Counted from the stretch's first letter, positions 16,256-24,691 are shown. The stretch is 34,349 nucleotides of DNA from Microbacterium azadirachtae (GCF_000956545.1 NZ_JYIT01000051.1:1-34349); one strand, 5' to 3'. Made by a program: numbers and translations. The notes: generated from the letters alone by a model not told the origin.

Positions 16256-16340
16256 GTTGCACCACCAGTGCGAGTGCTCCGAACCGGCCGCTCCGCTGTA
16301 CGCCGCTCGCGAACGAGCATCGAGCATCCCTGGGAGACAC

Positions 16341-17441
16341 ATGACGAGCACCCGCTCCGGCCGCGGTACCCGGATCGGTCTCATCGCCTTCATCGCCTCT
16401 CTCGCAGCGCTGCTGGTGCTGACGTTCCTGCCGCTGCCGTACGTGATCGAGCAGCCGGGACCCGTGTTCAACACGCTCGGAGAGGTCAAGGACGCCCAGG
16501 GCAAGAGCGTGCCGCTCATCTCCGTGACCGGGGCCGAGACGCACCCGACCAAGGGCGCGCTGGATCTGACCACCGTCCAGGTCGTCGGCAACAGGGAGAC
16601 GCCGCCGTCCTGGATGCAGATCGTGCTCGCCTGGTTCGACCCCTCGAAGGCCGTTGTGCCGGTCGACGCCGTGTTCCCGCAGGGCGTCACGTCCACCCAG
16701 CGCGATCAGGCGAACCAGCTGATGATGGTCGACTCCCAGCAGGAGGCGACCGCCGCGGCCCTGCGCGAGCTCGGACACACGGTGCCGGTCGCGATCCAGG
16801 TCGCCACGGTGACGGATGACGGCGCCGCGCACGGCATCCTGCAGAAGGGCGACACGCTCGTGGCGCTCAACGGCACCAATCCGACCGATTCGAACGCCCT
16901 GCGCGCGGAGATCCAGGACGCGCAGGGGGCGCCCGTGACGCTCACGATCGAACGCGACGGGCAGCGCAAGGACGTCTCGGTCACCCCGAGGCGGCAGACC
17001 GCCGACGGCACGAGCCGCTGGCTTCTCGGCGTGACGCTGCAGCAGAAGTACACCTTCCCGATCGACGTGAAGCTGCAGCTCGACAACGTGGGCGGACCGA
17101 GCGCGGGGATGATGTTCGCGCTCGGGATCATCGACACGCTGACCCCGGGCGCCCTCAACGGCGGCAAGCAGGTCGCGGGCACGGGCACGATCACGGCGGA
17201 CGGGACGGTCGGCCCGATCGGCGGCATCCGCCAGAAGCTGTACGGTGCCCGCTCCGCCGGGGCGACGTGGTTCCTCGCGCCGGGGGCCAACTGCGACGAG
17301 GTCTACGGGCACGTTCCGGCCGGGCTCACCGTGGTGCGCACCGACAGCCTGCGCGAGTCGCTGGACGCGCTGAAGGTCATCGCCGACGGGGGAGACACGG
17401 CCAAGCTGCCCACGTGCACCGCCGCCGACGTGAAGAAGTAG
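16341..17441 (+). CDS. PDZ-Lon (S16) membrane-anchored serine protease, YlbL/SdrC type
   Basis: A 366-residue protein with an N-terminal membrane anchor (about residues 12-34, IGLIAFIASLAALLVLTFL) followed by an extracytoplasmic part. A PDZ domain lies around residues 150-235 (GILQKGDTLVALNG). The C-terminal Lon-type peptidase domain has the catalytic Ser in GGPSAGM (S254) and Lys in IRQKLYG (K299). Length and layout match the YlbL/Rv3194c family of PDZ-containing Lon-like proteases in Gram-positive bacteria. The start is the ATG at 16341 with Shine-Dalgarno GGGAG. An in-frame extension upstream lacks a ribosome site. Substrates are unknown. The neighbour downstream is UPF0182, as in mycobacteria. 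Confidence 0.92.
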   Translation: MTSTRSGRGTRIGLIAFIASLAALLVLTFLPLPYVIEQPGPVFNTLGEVKDAQGKSVPLISVTGAETHPTKGALDLTTVQVVGNRETPPSWMQIVLAWFDPSKAVVPVDAVFPQGVTSTQRDQANQLMMVDSQQEATAAALRELGHTVPVAIQVATVTDDGAAHGILQKGDTLVALNGTNPTDSNALRAEIQDAQGAPVTLTIERDGQRKDVSVTPRRQTADGTSRWLLGVTLQQKYTFPIDVKLQLDNVGGPSAGMMFALGIIDTLTPGALNGGKQVAGTGTITADGTVGPIGGIRQKLYGARSAGATWFLAPGANCDEVYGHVPAGLTVVRTDSLRESLDALKVIADGGDTAKLPTCTAADVKK

Positions 17442-17473
17442 CGCCCGCGGTCGCGATGCGTTCGCGACGGGCG
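17442..17473 (+). terminator. Interrupted hairpin after the PDZ-Lon gene
   Basis: Starting at the base after the stop, a 5-bp outer stem (CGCCC/GGGCG) and a 7-bp inner stem (GTCGCGA/TCGCGAC) enclose the loop TGCGT, with a 3-base bulge on the left arm. It is not followed by a T run, so it may be a weak terminator or only an mRNA-end structure before the separate UPF0182 promoter. Confidence 0.35.
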
Positions 17474-17517
17474 AAGCCGGGCATGCCGCGGCTCAGGATC
17501 CCGGGAATCCGCCGACC

Positions 17518-17523
17518 TAGGAT
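17518..17523 (+). promoter_or_regulatory. -10 box of a probable leaderless UPF0182 transcript
   Basis: TAGGAT at 17518-17523, 6 bases, then the GTG at 17530. No Shine-Dalgarno is present. The spacing equals that of the other leaderless candidates. Confidence 0.5.
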
Positions 17524-17529
17524 GGAACG

Positions 17530-20436
17530 GTGACCTCACCTGCACCGGCCGCACCCCGAACCGCCCGCCGCATCGTCCTCGCGACGGTGGTGATCCTCGC
17601 CGTGCTCATCGCCGCGTTCTTCGTGTTCGCGACGATGTACACCGACTTCCTCTGGTACGACCAGCTGAACTTCGCGCAGGTGCTCACCACGCGATGGATC
17701 GCCACGGCCACGATGTTCGTGGTCGGGTTCCTCGGCATGGCCGTCCCGATGTTCATCTCGATCCAGCTCGCCTACCGGCTGCGCCCCGTGTACGTGCGGC
17801 TGAGTTCGCAGCTGGACCGCTACCAGGAGGTGGTCGAGCCGCTGCGCCGCCTCGCCATGTGGGGGATGCCGGTGTTCTTCGGGCTGTTCGCGGGCTTCGC
17901 CGCCGCCGGGCAGTGGGAGATCGTCTGGCAGTGGGCGAACGGCACCGCGACCGGGAAGACGGACGCGCAGTTCCACCTCGACACCGGGTTCTATCTCTTC
18001 GACCTGCCGTTCTACGAGGCGCTGCTCGGTTTCGTCTCGGCCGTGCTGATCCTGAGCCTGCTCGTCTCGGCGCTCGTGCTGTACCTGTACGGCTCGGTGC
18101 GCGTCGGGCAGGGCGAGCTGCGGATCTCCAAGGCCGCACGCGTGCAGCTGGCCGTGATCGCCGGCGTGTATCTGCTCGTCCAGGCCATCAGCCTGTGGGT
18201 CGATCGCTACAAGACCCTCACCGCGACCGAGGACAAGATCACCGGTGCGGCCTTCACCGGGGTGAACGCCACGATCCCGGGCCTGTCGATCCTCGCGATC
18301 ATCGCGGTCCTCGTGGCCGTCCTCTTCTTCGTCACGGCCGTCATCGGCCACTGGCGCTTCCCGCTCGCGGCGACCGCGCTGCTGATCGTCGCCGCGCTCG
18401 TGCTCGGCATCGGGTACCCGTGGGCGGTGAACACCTTCCAGGTGAAGCCGAACCAGAACCAGCTCCAGGCCCAGTACTACGAGCGCAACCTGAAGGCGAC
18501 CAAGGCCGCCTACGGCATCGACGACGTCGAGACCACTCCGTTCAAGGCGCAGACGTCGGCCGAGCCGGGGCAGCTGCGCAGTGACGCCGACACCACGGCC
18601 TCCATCCGGATCATGGATCCGAACGTCATCGGCCCGACGTTCCAGCAGCTCGAGCAGTACCGCAGCTACTACAAGTTCCCGCAGAAGCTCGACGTCGACC
18701 GGTACAAGATCGACGGAAAGAACCAGGACGCGGTGGTCGCCGTCCGCGAGATCGACACGAGCCGCATCCCCAGCCAGACCTGGAACAACAGCACCCTCGT
18801 GTACACCCACGGCTACGGTCTCGTCGCCGCGGCGGGCAACCAGCGCACGGACGACGGAGAGCCGGTGTTCCTGGAGCGGGGCATCCCGACCTCGGGCGCG
18901 CTGACCGGAAGCCAGAAGTTCGAGCCGCGCGTGTACTTCGGCGAGAACTCGCCGGCCTACTCGATCGTCGGCGCCCCCAAGGGCACCGCGCCGGTCGAGA
19001 TCGACTACCCGCGCGGCAAGGACTCGAGCGAGAACCAGACCAAGACGACCTTCACCGGCGACGGCGGACCGCGCATCGGCAACTTCTTCACGAAGCTGCT
19101 GTACGCGCTGAAGTTCCAGTCCGAGCAGATCCTCTTCTCGGACAGCGTGAACCAGGACTCCCAGATCCTGTACGACCGCGATCCGACGACGCGCGTGCAG
19201 AAGGCCGCGCCCTACCTCACGCTCGACAGCGATCCGTACCCGAGCATCGTGGACGGGCGGATCGTGTGGATCGTCGACGGCTACACCACGAGCTCGAGCT
19301 ACCCGTACTCGACGACCGTGAACCTGCCCAAGGCGATCAGCGACTCGGTGAACACCCAGCCCGGGTTCGTCACCGACGACATCAACTACATCCGCAACTC
19401 GGTCAAGGCGACCGTCGACGCCTACGACGGCAAGGTCACGCTCTACGCCTGGGATCCGGCGGATCCGGTCCTGAAGACCTGGCAGAAGATCTATCCGTCC
19501 ACGCTCAAGCCGATCAGCGACATGTCGGCGCAGCTGATGAGCCACGTGCGCTACCCGACCGACCTGTTCAAGGTGCAGCGCGCGATGCTCGGCACGTACC
19601 ACGTGTCCGACGCCGCCTCGTTCGCCCGGCAGGACAATCTCTGGGAGACTCCGAACGACCCGCAGAGCGACTCCGCCAACCCCGAGCTGCAGCCGCCTTA
19701 CTACCTGAGCATGAAGATGCCGGGGCAGGACCAGTCGCAGTTCTCGATGTACACGACGTTCATCCCCGCCTCGCAGGGCTCCAACAGCCGCAACGTGCTG
19801 TTCGGCTACCTGGCGGTCGATGCGGACGCGGGATCGACCGCGGGCAAGAAATCGTCGTCCTACGGCAAGCTGCGCATGCTCGAGATCGATGCGGACACGA
19901 CCGTGCCGGGCCCCGGTCAGGTGCAGAACTCGTTCGATTCGGATCCGACGGTGGGCCAGCAGCTCAACCTGCTCAAGCAGGGCCAGTCGAAGGTCACGCA
20001 CGGCAACCTGCTGACGCTGCCCGTCGGTGGCGGCTTCCTGTACGTGCAGCCTGTGTTCGTACAGTCCTCGGGCGGCACGCAGGTGCCGCGCCTGCAGAAG
20101 ATCCTCGTCGCGTTCGGTGACAAGATCGCCTTCGCGGACACGCTCACCGAGGCGCTGGACCAGCTCTTCGGCGGCAACTCCGGCGCGACGGGCGGCGACA
20201 ACAACGTCACCCCGACACCGACGCCCACGCCCGGATCCGGGACGGGCACGACGCCGCCGACCGGTGACGCTGCGTTCCAGGCCGCCCTGGCCGACGCGAA
20301 GGCGGCGATGCTCGCCCGCGACGCGGCCCTGAAGGCCGGCGACCTGTCGGAGTTCGCGGTGCAGGACCAGAAGCTCACGGACGCCGTGAACCGGCTTCTG
20401 CAGCTTCAGCAGAGCGGGAGCAGCACCACGAAGTAG
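17530..20436 (+). CDS. UPF0182 family large membrane protein
   Basis: A 968-residue protein of the UPF0182 (DUF Rv3193c-like) family. The N-terminal third has about seven hydrophobic helices, for example residues 15-36 (IVLATVVILAVLIAAFFVFA), 58-80, 110-130, 160-190, 205-225, 250-275 and 280-300. A large extracytoplasmic domain follows, with family sequences such as DPNVIGPTFQQLEQYRSYY, YTHGYGLVAA and YFGENSPAYSIV. Near the end is a Thr-Pro repeat linker (TPTPTPTPGSGTG) and a helical tail (residues about 915-960) rich in A, D, K and Q. The molecular function is unknown. The GTG start is supported by the leaderless promoter. It stands alone, followed by the fMet tRNA promoter. Confidence 0.92.
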   Translation: MTSPAPAAPRTARRIVLATVVILAVLIAAFFVFATMYTDFLWYDQLNFAQVLTTRWIATATMFVVGFLGMAVPMFISIQLAYRLRPVYVRLSSQLDRYQEVVEPLRRLAMWGMPVFFGLFAGFAAAGQWEIVWQWANGTATGKTDAQFHLDTGFYLFDLPFYEALLGFVSAVLILSLLVSALVLYLYGSVRVGQGELRISKAARVQLAVIAGVYLLVQAISLWVDRYKTLTATEDKITGAAFTGVNATIPGLSILAIIAVLVAVLFFVTAVIGHWRFPLAATALLIVAALVLGIGYPWAVNTFQVKPNQNQLQAQYYERNLKATKAAYGIDDVETTPFKAQTSAEPGQLRSDADTTASIRIMDPNVIGPTFQQLEQYRSYYKFPQKLDVDRYKIDGKNQDAVVAVREIDTSRIPSQTWNNSTLVYTHGYGLVAAAGNQRTDDGEPVFLERGIPTSGALTGSQKFEPRVYFGENSPAYSIVGAPKGTAPVEIDYPRGKDSSENQTKTTFTGDGGPRIGNFFTKLLYALKFQSEQILFSDSVNQDSQILYDRDPTTRVQKAAPYLTLDSDPYPSIVDGRIVWIVDGYTTSSSYPYSTTVNLPKAISDSVNTQPGFVTDDINYIRNSVKATVDAYDGKVTLYAWDPADPVLKTWQKIYPSTLKPISDMSAQLMSHVRYPTDLFKVQRAMLGTYHVSDAASFARQDNLWETPNDPQSDSANPELQPPYYLSMKMPGQDQSQFSMYTTFIPASQGSNSRNVLFGYLAVDADAGSTAGKKSSSYGKLRMLEIDADTTVPGPGQVQNSFDSDPTVGQQLNLLKQGQSKVTHGNLLTLPVGGGFLYVQPVFVQSSGGTQVPRLQKILVAFGDKIAFADTLTEALDQLFGGNSGATGGDNNVTPTPTPTPGSGTGTTPPTGDAAFQAALADAKAAMLARDAALKAGDLSEFAVQDQKLTDAVNRLLQLQQSGSSTTK

Positions 20437-20442
20437 CCCCGA

Positions 20443-20472
20443 TTGGCGCTCCGCCGAATCCCGTGCTAAGCT
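20443..20472 (+). promoter_or_regulatory. Promoter of the fMet tRNA gene
   Basis: A -35 box TTGGCG (20443-20448) and a -10 box TAAGCT (20467-20472) are separated by 18 bases. Transcription would start near 20479, about 6 bases before the mature tRNA 5' end. This is the only site in the window where both boxes are clear, as expected for a strong stable-RNA promoter. Confidence 0.55.
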
Positions 20473-20484
20473 CATTTCTTGTGC

Positions 20485-20558
20485 CGCGGGGTGGAGCAGT
20501 TCGGTAGCTCGCCGGGCTCATAACCCGGAGGTCGCAGGTTCAAATCCTGTCCCCGCAA
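20485..20558 (+). tRNA. Initiator tRNA-fMet (anticodon CAT)
   Basis: A full cloverleaf of 74 bases. The acceptor stem CGCGGGG pairs with CCCCGCA and keeps the C1:A72 mismatch that marks initiator tRNA. The anticodon CAT is at 20519-20521 in the loop CTCATAA. Three consecutive G:C pairs close the anticodon stem (GGG/CCC), the second initiator hallmark. The T arm reads CAGGTTCAAATCCTG. The 3' CCA is not encoded; the gene reads CAA after A73. Confidence 0.97.
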
Positions 20559-20564
20559 CAAGAG

Positions 20565-20604
20565 AAGGCCCCCTGATCAGGAGAAATCCCGATCAGGGGG
20601 CCTT
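20565..20604 (+). terminator. Intrinsic terminator of the fMet tRNA
   Basis: A perfect 14-bp stem (AAGGCCCCCTGATC / GATCAGGGGGCCTT) with a 12-base loop, beginning 6 bases after the tRNA. It ends in TT followed by CGTC, the short U tract common in GC-rich actinobacteria. The following stretch up to 20708 contains no gene. It holds the promoter region of the reductase, where TTATCG/TATCGC at 20697-20703 may be a poor -10 box. Confidence 0.85.
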
Positions 20605-20708
20605 CGTCATGCACGGATCCGGTGCGGGGATCGGGTGCGGAACCCTGATCCGGGCCGCCCGCGGAGGCGTCGGGAATACCGTGCCCGGAGCGGGTCTTAT
20701 CGCTCTCT

Positions 20709-21788
20709 GTGAATCTTTACGAACCGGCCGTCTTCGGCGCCCTGAACCTGTCCAACCGCGTCGTCATGGCGCCGCTCACCCGCACTCGCGCAGACGCGGA
20801 CGGCGTGCCGACGGCGACCATGGAGCAGTACTACCGGCAGCGGGCCGGACAGGGCCTCATCATCACGGAGGGCACGTGGCCGGCTCCCGAGGGCAAGTCG
20901 TACCCCGGCCAGCCGGGGATCGTCACCCCGGAGCAGATCGAGGCGTGGCGGCGGATCGCCGACGCCGTGCATGAGGCCGGCGGAACCATCGTCATGCAGC
21001 TGATGCACGGAGGGCGCGTATCGCACCCGGCGATCTCGGGGGAGCCGCGCGTGGTGGCCCCCAGCGCTCTCGCCGCGCCCGGCGACACGCACACCCCGGA
21101 CGGCAAGGCGGAGCTGCCGGTCGCGCACGCCCTCTCCGAGGAGGAGGTCGCCTCGGTCGTCGCGCAGTTCGCCCAGGCGGCGCGCAACGCGATCGCCGCA
21201 GGCATGGACGGCGTCGAGGTGCACGGGGCGAACGGCTATCTCGTGCACCAGTTCCTTTCGCCGGTCTCCAACATCCGAGAGGACCGGTATGGCGGCGCAC
21301 CGGAGAACCGTGCACGCTTCGCCCTCGAGGTCGTTCACGCCGTCGCCGAGGCCGTCGGCGCCGACCGCACCGGGATCCGCCTCTCGCCGCAGCACAACAT
21401 CCAGGGTGTCCTGGAGGAGGACGAGACCGACGCTCGAGCCGTGTACGCGGCTGTGGCGCGCGGTGTCGCGCCGCTGGGCCTCGCCTTCGTGGATGTGCTC
21501 TTCGCGGCGCCGACGGCGGAGATCGTGCAGCAGATCCGCCGCGCGGCCGGCGCCCCGCTGATCGTCAACTCCGGCTTCGCCGAGGTCACCGCCAAGGCCG
21601 ACGCGGAGACACTCGTCGCCGAGGGCTGGGCCGACGCGGTCGCCGTGGGCCGACCCGTCATCGCCAACCCGGATCTGGCGGTGCGCTGGGCGCAGGACGC
21701 CGCCCTCAACCAGCCGCGCCCCGAACTGTTCTACGGCGCCACCGCCGAGGGGTACATCGACTACCCGTCGCTCGAAGCCGCGATCTGA
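20709..21788 (+). CDS. Old Yellow Enzyme family alkene reductase (NemA-like)
   Basis: An FMN-dependent ene-reductase of 359 residues with a TIM-barrel fold, classical OYE length. The substrate-binding pair and proton donor are intact in VHGANGYLVHQFLSP: H172, N175 and Y177. Other family marks are NRVVMAPLTRTRA (16-28), a flavin-contacting QLMHGGR (97-103), NIREDRYGG (188-196) and the C-terminal phosphate-binding VGRPVIANPDL. The enzyme likely uses NADPH to reduce activated C=C bonds or nitro compounds; the natural substrate cannot be told. The GTG start lies 6 bases after a weak -10-like TTATCG, so it may be leaderless. The gene is single and convergent with the SPFH gene. Confidence 0.93.
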   Translation: MNLYEPAVFGALNLSNRVVMAPLTRTRADADGVPTATMEQYYRQRAGQGLIITEGTWPAPEGKSYPGQPGIVTPEQIEAWRRIADAVHEAGGTIVMQLMHGGRVSHPAISGEPRVVAPSALAAPGDTHTPDGKAELPVAHALSEEEVASVVAQFAQAARNAIAAGMDGVEVHGANGYLVHQFLSPVSNIREDRYGGAPENRARFALEVVHAVAEAVGADRTGIRLSPQHNIQGVLEEDETDARAVYAAVARGVAPLGLAFVDVLFAAPTAEIVQQIRRAAGAPLIVNSGFAEVTAKADAETLVAEGWADAVAVGRPVIANPDLAVRWAQDAALNQPRPELFYGATAEGYIDYPSLEAAI

Positions 21789-21791
21789 CGA

Positions 21792-21830
21792 CCGCCGTCG
21801 CTCAGTGCGCGCGCATCTGGGCGACGGCGG
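21792..21830. terminator. Possible bidirectional terminator between reductase and SPFH genes
   Basis: A perfect 10-bp inverted repeat (CCGCCGTCGC at 21792-21801 and GCGACGGCGG at 21821-21830) with a 19-base spacer. It begins 4 bases after the reductase stop. Its right half lies in the last codons of the SPFH gene. No T run is present, so the terminator role is tentative. Confidence 0.4.
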
Positions 21831-22590
21831 CCTCCCGGTCGATGAGATTCATCACGTCACCGATCGAGCTCACGAGCGGTGCGGGTGCGATCACCAGCGT
21901 GTTCTTGTCGACGCCGATCTCCACGAGAGTCTGCAGGGTGCGCAGCTGCAGCGCGAGCGGGTGCGACATCATCGTGTCGGATGCCGACCCCAGCTGGGCG
22001 GCGGCGAGCGCCTCGCCCTCGGCCGCGATGATCTTCGCCCTCTTCTCGCGCTCCGCCTCGGCCTGCTTGGCCATGGCGCGCTTCATCGTGTCCGGGAGCA
22101 GGATGTCCTTGAGTTCGACCAGGGTCACCTCGACGCCCCAGTCCACCGTGATGACGTCGAGGATCTCCCGGATGTTCGCGTTCAGCGCGGCCGTGTCGGA
22201 GAGGATGTCGTCGAGGTGGTGCTGCCCGACGACCCGGCGCAGCGTGGTCTGCGCGATCTGATCGATCGCGGCCCGCACGTTCTCGATGGCGATGACCGAC
22301 TTCACCGGATCCTGCACCCGGTAGTACGCCACCGCCGAGACGCCGACCGTGACGTTGTCCTTCGTGATGATGCCCTGCGACTGGATCGGCATCGTCACGA
22401 TCCGCAGCGACACCGGGATGAGCACGTCGACGATCGGGAAGATGAACCGGATCCCCGGCTCGCGCACGTTGTGCAGGCGGCCGAAGCGCAGCACCACGCC
22501 GCGCTCGTACTGCCGCACGATGCGCGCGGAGAGGAAGAACACGATGATCGCGAGGATCACCACGACGCTGACGATGATGAGCGGGGTCAT
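21802..22590 (-). CDS. SPFH/band-7 domain membrane protein (slipin/stomatin-like)
   Basis: A 262-residue protein. A single N-terminal membrane helix (about residues 4-23, LIIVSVVVILAIIVFFLSAR) is followed directly by the band-7 domain: YERGVVLRFGRLHNVREPG, IIDVL-like FPIVDVLIPV, PIQSQGIITKDNVTV and AAIDQIAQTTLRRVVGQHHLDDIL. A helical, Ala/Glu/Lys-rich segment, AKQAEAEREKRAKIIAAEGE (about 187-206), forms the coiled-coil oligomerisation part. Such proteins assemble in lipid microdomains and scaffold membrane complexes. The usual NfeD partner is not adjacent. The start is the ATG at 22590 with Shine-Dalgarno GGAGG 8 bases upstream. A longer frame upstream has no ribosome site and overlaps the divergent promoter. 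Confidence 0.92.
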   Translation of the reverse strand: MTPLIIVSVVVILAIIVFFLSARIVRQYERGVVLRFGRLHNVREPGIRFIFPIVDVLIPVSLRIVTMPIQSQGIITKDNVTVGVSAVAYYRVQDPVKSVIAIENVRAAIDQIAQTTLRRVVGQHHLDDILSDTAALNANIREILDVITVDWGVEVTLVELKDILLPDTMKRAMAKQAEAEREKRAKIIAAEGEALAAAQLGSASDTMMSHPLALQLRTLQTLVEIGVDKNTLVIAPAPLVSSIGDVMNLIDREAAVAQMRAH

Positions 22591-22658
22591 GGGGACCGCC
22601 TCCTCCGGCTCCGGTGACGTGCCGCGGGCCAGTGCCTCCATTGTCCTCCTGCGCGCGG

Positions 22659-22664
22659 GATGAT
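22659..22664 (+). promoter_or_regulatory. Candidate -10 box, leaderless amidase gene
   Basis: GATGAT at 22659-22664, 6 bases, then the ATG at 22671. No Shine-Dalgarno precedes the start. The hexamer departs from TANNNT in the first base but has the same spacing. The gap to the divergent SPFH start is 80 bases. Confidence 0.35.
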
Positions 22665-22670
22665 GGATCC

Positions 22671-23474
22671 ATGTCCACCGGATCCGTGACCGTCGCCGTC
22701 TGCCAGTTCGCGCCCGTCGCAGACCGGGCCGTCAACCGCGAACGCATCGGCGAGCTCGTCGCGGGGGCCGCGGCGCGCGGGGCCGGGCTGGTCGTGCTGC
22801 CCGAGTACTCGAGCTACTTCGTCGACCCGATGGACGAGACCCTGGCGGCGCAGGCGGAGGACCTCGACGGGGCGTTCACGCAGGAGCTGACGCGCCTGGC
22901 CGCGGAGCACGGCGCCGTGATCGTGGCAGGGCTGGTGGAGCGCGCCGACGCCGGACGCGTCCGCAATGCCGTCGTCGCCGTGGATGCCACGGGCGTCCTG
23001 GCCGTCTATCGCAAGCAGCACCTGTACGACGCGTTCGGTCAGACGGAGTCCCGCTGGATCGAGCCCGGCGAGATCGGGGGAGCGGCGACGTTCGCCGTCG
23101 ACGGGCTGACGTTCGGACTGATGACCTGCTACGACCTGCGCTTCCCCGAGGTGGCGCGCACCCTGGTCGACGCCGGAGCCGATGCGCTCGTGGTCCCCGC
23201 GGAATGGGTGCGCGGCCCGCTCAAGGAGCATCACTGGACGACCCTGCTCGCGGCGCGTGCGATCGAGAGCACGAGCTACGTCGTCGCGGCTGACCACCCC
23301 GGGCCGGTCGGCGTGGGCCACTCCGCGGTCGTCGACCCGCAGGGGGCGGTCGTCGCGGGCGTCGGCACGGGGGAGGGGATCGCGGTCGCGGAGCTCGACG
23401 CCGACACCGTCGCGCGCGTGCGCGAGGTCAACCCGGCGCTCCGGCTGCGTCGCTATCGTGTCGTGCCGCGCTGA
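22671..23474 (+). CDS. Carbon-nitrogen hydrolase (nitrilase superfamily amidase, Nit2-like)
   Basis: A 267-residue single-domain nitrilase-superfamily enzyme. The catalytic triad is visible as E45 (VVLPEYSS), K115 (AVYRKQHLYD) and C153 (LMTCYDLRFPE), with normal spacing. The motif around the Cys (CYDLRFPE) and the lysine region (YRKQHLYDAF) are those of the Nit2/omega-amidase and deaminated-glutathione amidase branch, so hydrolysis of a small omega-amide or damaged glutathione-type compound is plausible. Actinobacteria use other thiols, so the substrate is uncertain. The gene faces the aminotransferase gene with only 4 bases between stops. Pairing of an omega-amidase with a glutamine/kynurenine-type transaminase is a known metabolic theme. 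Confidence 0.93.
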   Translation: MSTGSVTVAVCQFAPVADRAVNRERIGELVAGAAARGAGLVVLPEYSSYFVDPMDETLAAQAEDLDGAFTQELTRLAAEHGAVIVAGLVERADAGRVRNAVVAVDATGVLAVYRKQHLYDAFGQTESRWIEPGEIGGAATFAVDGLTFGLMTCYDLRFPEVARTLVDAGADALVVPAEWVRGPLKEHHWTTLLAARAIESTSYVVAADHPGPVGVGHSAVVDPQGAVVAGVGTGEGIAVAELDADTVARVREVNPALRLRRYRVVPR

Positions 23475-23478
23475 GCGG

Positions 23479-24684
23479 TCAGTCCCTGCGGAAGCCCGCC
23501 AGGCGCTCCGACGCCTCGGCGATCACCTCGGGCCGCTTGCACGCGGCGAAGCGCACCAGGCCGCGGTACGCGTCCCGGTGCTCCGGCAGGACGAACGCCG
23601 TGAGCGGGATCGCCGCGACGCCCGCCCGGACGGGCAGCTCGCGGCAGAACGCAGCCGCGTCGGCGCCGCCGATCGCGCACGCGTCCGCGACGGTGAAGTA
23701 GCCGCCGGCGGGAGGGTGCACCTCGAACCCCGCGGCCGTGAGACCGCGGGCGAGCAGATCGTGCTTCGCGTGCAACCGCTCGGCGGCGTCGAGGAAGAAC
23801 GCGTCGGGCAGCCGCAGCCCCGCGGCGACCGCGGGCTGGAAGGGGCCGCCGTTGACGTAGGTGAGGAACTGCTTGACGCTGAGCACGGCGGTGATCAGCT
23901 CGGCCGGGCCGTGGATCCACCCGATCTTCCACCCGGTCACGGAGAACGTCTTGCCGGCGGACGAGATCGTCAGCGTGCGCTCCCCGGCGTCGGGCAGGGT
24001 CGCGATCGGCACATGCGGGGCGGTGAAGGCGAGGTGCTCGTACACCTCGTCCGTGACGATGATCGCGTCGTGCTCGTGGGCGAGGCGCACGATCTGGGCG
24101 CGGATCTCGTCGCTCAGCACCGCACCGGTCGGATTGTGCGGGTCGTTGACGAGGATCACCCGGCAGCGATCGGTCACCGCGCTCGCGAGCTCGTCGGGAT
24201 CGGGCTGGAAGCCGGGCAGGCGCAGCGGGACCGTCCGCAGCCTCGCCCCGCTGAGGGCGGCGATGGCGGCGTAGGAGTCGTAGAACGGCTCGAAGACCAC
24301 GATCTCGTCCTCCGGGCCGTCCACGAGCGCCAGGAGGGCCGCCGCGATCGCCTCGGTCGCGCCGGCCGTCACCACGATCTCTCGCTCCGGATCGAGCTCG
24401 AGGCCGTAGAACCGGCGCTGGTGCTCGGCGATCGCCTGGAGCAGGTCGGGCACTCCACGGCCCGGCGGGTACTGGTTCGCACCGCCGAGGATCGCCGCCC
24501 GGGCCGCCTCGAGCACCTCCGCGGGCCCGTCCTCGTCCGGGAACCCCTGACCGAGGTTGATCGCCCTCGTACGGGCCGCGAGCGCCGAGATCTCGGCGAA
24601 GATGGTGGGGGCGACCTCTCCCGACGGGGAGAGCAGGCCGGCGCCGGCCGCGGTGCGGCGCCAGGCGCCAGGAAGGATTCCCAT
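23479..24684 (-). CDS. PLP-dependent class I/II aminotransferase (DapC/kynurenine aminotransferase-like)
   Basis: A 401-residue fold-type I aminotransferase. The start region reads MGILPGAWRR, then INLGQGFPDEDGP (43-54) and NQYPPGRGVPD. PLP contacts are FEPFYDSY (131-138), N184 in PHNPTG, D212 in TDEVYEH and the Schiff-base lysine K245 in SSAGKTFSVTGWKIGW. These signatures fit the branch that holds M. tuberculosis DapC (Rv0858c, N-succinyldiaminopimelate aminotransferase) and kynurenine/glutamine transaminases, and sequence cannot separate them with certainty. The ATG at 24684 is 7 bases after a TACCCT box. The neighbouring amidase might process an omega-amide product if the enzyme uses glutamine. 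Confidence 0.92.
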   Translation of the reverse strand: MGILPGAWRRTAAGAGLLSPSGEVAPTIFAEISALAARTRAINLGQGFPDEDGPAEVLEAARAAILGGANQYPPGRGVPDLLQAIAEHQRRFYGLELDPEREIVVTAGATEAIAAALLALVDGPEDEIVVFEPFYDSYAAIAALSGARLRTVPLRLPGFQPDPDELASAVTDRCRVILVNDPHNPTGAVLSDEIRAQIVRLAHEHDAIIVTDEVYEHLAFTAPHVPIATLPDAGERTLTISSAGKTFSVTGWKIGWIHGPAELITAVLSVKQFLTYVNGGPFQPAVAAGLRLPDAFFLDAAERLHAKHDLLARGLTAAGFEVHPPAGGYFTVADACAIGGADAAAFCRELPVRAGVAAIPLTAFVLPEHRDAYRGLVRFAACKRPEVIAEASERLAGFRRD

Positions 24685-24691
24685 GGCGCCC

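Noticed and set aside
20485..20708. Possible integration site at the fMet tRNA
   Set aside because: No repeat of the tRNA 3' end, no integrase and no compositional change follows. The next elements are a normal terminator and a core metabolic gene.
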